From: an uncultured bacterium
GTDB taxonomy: Bacteria; Bipolaricaulota; Bipolaricaulia; UBA7950; UBA9294
Length of the DNA: 8,061 bases
Assembly: GCA_903859225.1 (NCBI GenBank)
Contig: CAIOLV010000082.1
Location: 1 to 8,061, forward strand
Direction: 5' to 3'
A model generated the notes under the pieces. The model worked only from the letters and a program-made list of their open reading frames with translations, searched no databases and was not told where the DNA came from. Below, one piece after another: positions 6,161 to 8,061 of the stretch. Every line of letters starts with the position of its first letter. Position 1 is the stretch's first letter. A program made the position numbers and the translations under genes.

Positions 6161-6190
6161 ATTGTAGCGGCTCGGGGGGAACCAGGGCAA
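6161..6190 (-). promoter_or_regulatory. Candidate promoter for the accBC-ffh-rpsP block
   Basis: On the minus strand TTGCCC (6185-6190) is followed after 18 bp by TACAAT (6161-6166), five of six matches to the -10 consensus. Expected transcription start is near 6154, about 18 nt before the accB GTG, leaving just room for its GAGGAGG ribosome-binding site. The hexamers and placement are seen; promoter function is inferred. Confidence 0.5.
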
Positions 6191-6200
6191 CGCCCCGGTT
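6180..6200. promoter_or_regulatory. Operator-like palindrome between the divergent promoters
   Basis: AACCAGGGC (6180-6188) and GCCCCGGTT (6192-6200) form an inverted repeat matching at eight of nine positions around AAC. It overlaps the whole minus-strand -35 hexamer and the first two bases of the plus-strand -35 hexamer, which is where a dimeric repressor could control both directions. No regulator gene is in the window, and it could be a chance repeat in GC-rich DNA. Confidence 0.4.
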
Positions 6201-6226
6201 GCGCGACTGCCGTTCCCGCCTATAAT
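6199..6226 (+). promoter_or_regulatory. Promoter of the CNNM-type transporter gene
   Basis: TTGCGC (6199-6204) and a perfect TATAAT (6221-6226) are separated by 16 bp. The start of transcription would fall near 6233, giving a leader of about 19 nt that contains GAGGTGA ahead of the GTG start at 6252. A fully consensus -10 stands out in this GC-rich sequence. Confidence 0.65.
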
Positions 6227-6251
6227 ATCCGCACCTGAGGTGAGTGACGCG

Positions 6252-7550
6252 GTGCACATAGGCGCGGAGATTGCGCTTCTTGTCGTCTTGGTCGTCTTGT
6301 CGGCCTACTGCTCTTGTGCGGAGACGGCCCTCACGTCGTTGACGCACGGCCGCCTCCGATACTTGATCAACACGCATCGGCGGAAGCGACGCGCGCTGAC
6401 GCGCCTTCTCGAGGAGCCGAACGAGCTGATCACGGCGCTCCTGCTGTTGAGCACGCTCGTCAACGTCACGGCGACCGCAGTGATGACGCTGATCGTCGTC
6501 CAAACGATGCCGAGTCTCTCCGTGGGCTGGCAGGGAGTGATCGCGACCGCAGTGATGACGGTCTCACTCCTCATCCTCGGAGAGATCACGCCGAAGAACT
6601 TCGCCAAGCACAACGCAGAGTGGCTGACGCTTCTCCTCATCAACCAAGTCCACGGGTTGGCGCGCGTTCTCAAGCCCATCGTCGTCCTGTTCCGCGCCCT
6701 TGCCACCGGCATCGTTCGCCTGTTCGGCATCGATCTGAAGAAGAGGGAGCCCGTCACCGTGAGTGACGAGCAGATTGAAACCCTGGTCGACGCCGGCGAA
6801 GAGAGCGGCATGCTCGGAGAGACGGAAAGCGACATGATCCGCCGCATCCTCGACTTCGACGAACTCACCGTAGAGCAGGTCATGGTGCCGCGCCCCGACG
6901 TTCGCTCGATCGAGGTCGGGACCTCGCTGGACGCCGTGCGCGCCATCGTGGCCAAGGACGGTCACTCCCGCTTCCCGGTGTATCAGGGTGTTCCGGACAA
7001 CGTCGTGGGAACGCTGCACGCGAAAGACCTCTTGCGAGAGAGAGCGGAGTCGGCACGCACGCTGCGCGACCTTCTTCGCCCCGCGGTGTACGTACCGACG
7101 AGTCAACCGATCAACGTCCTCCTGCGTGAGCTTCGGCGCCGCAAGGTCCATATGGCCGTGGTCGTGGACGAGTTCGGCGGCATGGCCGGGATCGTCACCT
7201 TGGAGGACATCCTCGAACAGATCGTGGGAGAGATCGAGGACGAGTACGATCTGCCCGTCACGCCGATCCGCCGCATCTCGGCCGACGAGGCGGTCGTGGC
7301 CGGGGACACGCCGATCCTCGACCTGAACCGCGCTATGGGCATCGAGCTCGAGGACGATGACGCCGTCACGGTGAACGGCCTCGTGCAGAACGTCCTCGGC
7401 ACCATGGCCAAGACCGGCGACGAGGTGAGCGCTGGAGGCGTGACGTTCAAGGTCGAGGCGGCGACGGACCGCGAGGTCACCACCGTTCGGGTCCTCGTGC
7501 GCCGCGGTAGCGACGAAGACGAGGAAACATTGGCGGCATCGCAGCGATGA
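6252..7550 (+). CDS. CNNM/CorB-type membrane protein (DUF21, CBS pair, CorC_HlyC), probable Mg2+/divalent-cation transporter
   Basis: An inner-membrane protein of the hemolysin-C/CorB/CNNM family. Members such as MpfA and archaeal CorB export or transport Mg2+; many are mis-named hemolysins. The 432 residues divide into three parts. A DUF21 membrane part with hydrophobic segments near 5-22, 58-83, 95-111 and 125-150 includes SAYCSCAETALTSL (17-30) and GEITPKNFAKHNAE (110-123). A CBS pair (about 208-328) includes VMVPRPDV, HSRFPVYQ, VDEFGGMAGIVTLEDILEQIVGEIEDEYD. A CorC_HlyC domain (about 338-417) ends the protein. The start is GTG at 6252-6254 because GAGGTGA lies 8 nt upstream; a GTG at 6240 overlaps that ribosome site and has none of its own. 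The next gene follows after 20 bp. Whether it exports Mg2+, Co2+ or another ion cannot be told from sequence. Confidence 0.92.
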   Translation: MHIGAEIALLVVLVVLSAYCSCAETALTSLTHGRLRYLINTHRRKRRALTRLLEEPNELITALLLLSTLVNVTATAVMTLIVVQTMPSLSVGWQGVIATAVMTVSLLILGEITPKNFAKHNAEWLTLLLINQVHGLARVLKPIVVLFRALATGIVRLFGIDLKKREPVTVSDEQIETLVDAGEESGMLGETESDMIRRILDFDELTVEQVMVPRPDVRSIEVGTSLDAVRAIVAKDGHSRFPVYQGVPDNVVGTLHAKDLLRERAESARTLRDLLRPAVYVPTSQPINVLLRELRRRKVHMAVVVDEFGGMAGIVTLEDILEQIVGEIEDEYDLPVTPIRRISADEAVVAGDTPILDLNRAMGIELEDDDAVTVNGLVQNVLGTMAKTGDEVSAGGVTFKVEAATDREVTTVRVLVRRGSDEDEETLAASQR

Positions 7551-7570
7551 CGACAACGTGGAGGTTGGTC

Positions 7571-8061
7571 ATGCGAAGGGCGCTCTTCTCACTCTTGATC
7601 CTGGTTCTGGCTTCAACCGCGGCCGGCGCGCAGCCGGCGGCGGCCGCGGACACACCGGGAGCGGCGGCTGCGGAGCCGCTAGCGGCTCCGGGGCAATCGC
7701 TCGACGCCGCCTACGACGCCGCGCGGCGCGAGATGACGGGAACGTTGACTACGTCCATCACCGCATCGGGATCGCCCGTCTACTTCCTCCTCCTTCCGAA
7801 CCTCGAGCGCGAGCGGAACCCGTACATCGGCTCCCGCCAGATGGACGATCAGTACCCGTTCGGGTTCGAGGAATCGGCGCTCGACATCGACCAAGTCGCC
7901 CTGGTGGACGGCGAGGGCCGGAAGGTTGTGCCGTTCCGCCTCCTCTCGATGCCGCCCGGATTGCAGACGTACAGCCTCGCCGACACGGTGCTCGCCGTGG
8001 ACGACGTCCAGACGGCCTCCGCGATCGAGATTCGCTTCACCACGCGCGCTCCGCGGATCGC
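7571..8061 (+). CDS. Secreted protein of unknown function, N-terminal part (runs off right edge)
   Basis: The reading frame is open from the ATG at 7571 to the window end (163 codons plus two bases). GGAGGT lies 5 nt upstream. The N-terminus is a signal peptide: MRRA, a hydrophobic core FSLLILVLAST, and a likely cleavage after AAGA (about residue 20). There is no lipobox cysteine. An Ala/Pro-rich linker (about 21-42) follows, then a soluble region with VYFLLLPN (70-77), YPFGFEESALDIDQVALVDGEGR (95-117) and QTYSLADTVLAV (132-143). That arrangement recalls, weakly, the beta-sheet N-terminal domain of M1-family peptidases. No zinc site (HEXXH) is expected this early, so peptidase activity is untested. 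It lies 20 bp after the CNNM gene and is probably cotranscribed with it. The gene is real with high confidence; the family is a guess. Confidence 0.75.
   Translation, partial: MRRALFSLLILVLASTAAGAQPAAAADTPGAAAAEPLAAPGQSLDAAYDAARREMTGTLTTSITASGSPVYFLLLPNLERERNPYIGSRQMDDQYPFGFEESALDIDQVALVDGEGRKVVPFRLLSMPPGLQTYSLADTVLAVDDVQTASAIEIRFTTRAPRI
7671..7690. repeat. Perfect 20-bp palindrome inside the secreted-protein gene
   Basis: CGGAGCCGCT (7671-7680) is followed directly by its exact reverse complement (7681-7690), with no spacer. It lies about 100 bp into the gene, in the Ala/Pro-rich linker after the signal peptide. It could fold as an 8-bp mRNA hairpin with a 4-nt loop or be a dimeric protein site. 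GC-rich Ala/Pro/Glu codons make such repeats more likely by chance. Confidence 0.6.

Noticed and set aside
6137..6259. Longer AccB starting upstream of the GTG at 6136
   Set aside because: The extra 41 residues are unlike any AccB N-terminus, cross the candidate promoter and include the region of the divergent gene's start; the GTG has a strong ribosome-binding site.
6564..7556. 330-codon minus-strand open frame opposite the CNNM-type gene
   Set aside because: The plus-strand frame has full DUF21, CBS and CorC_HlyC motifs; the antisense product is a typical His/Asp/Val/Leu shadow.

Overview
The window is a compact, GC-rich (roughly two thirds G+C by eye) bacterial chromosome segment. It carries nine housekeeping genes on the minus strand and two genes on the plus strand, diverging from a gap of about 115 bp near position 6190. 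I see no rRNA, tRNA, CRISPR array, insertion sequence or phage gene. The gene order points to a bacterium rather than an archaeon. The high GC, the frequent GTG/TTG starts and a Thermotoga TM1570-type methyltransferase between trmD and rplS suggest a deep-branching or uncultured lineage. Bipolaricaulota or another Thermotogota-neighbouring phylum is only a guess.

Minus strand, in order of transcription (right to left): accB (biotin carrier) and accC (biotin carboxylase), coupled by an ATGA overlap; ffh (signal recognition particle GTPase); rpsP (ribosomal protein S16 with a long Ala/Lys/Glu-rich tail); khpA (KH-domain RNA-binding protein); trmD (tRNA m1G37 methyltransferase); a SPOUT-type RNA methyltransferase overlapping the trmD stop; rplS (ribosomal protein L19); and rnhB (ribonuclease HII), which runs off the left edge. 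This is the widespread ffh-rpsP-khpA-(rimM)-trmD-rplS-rnhB translation cluster. Two things differ from the usual layout: rimM is missing between khpA and trmD, and accBC sits directly upstream. The genes are 5 to 63 bp apart or overlapping, so much of the block is probably cotranscribed, linking the first step of fatty-acid synthesis with protein targeting, ribosome assembly and tRNA modification.

Plus strand: a promoter with a perfect TATAAT box drives a CNNM/CorB-type membrane protein (DUF21, paired CBS domains, CorC_HlyC domain; probable Mg2+ or other divalent-cation transporter). After 20 bp comes the start of a secreted protein with a signal peptide, cut by the right edge; it weakly resembles N-terminal domains of M1-type peptidases.

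No undescribed multi-gene system is evident. The non-routine signals are small: perfect intergenic inverted repeats inside the ribosomal operon without the U-tract of an intrinsic terminator, one of which holds a false khpA start codon in its loop; an operator-like palindrome overlapping the -35 boxes of both divergent promoters; the absence of rimM; the repetitive S16 tail; and a perfect 20-bp palindrome early in the secreted-protein gene.
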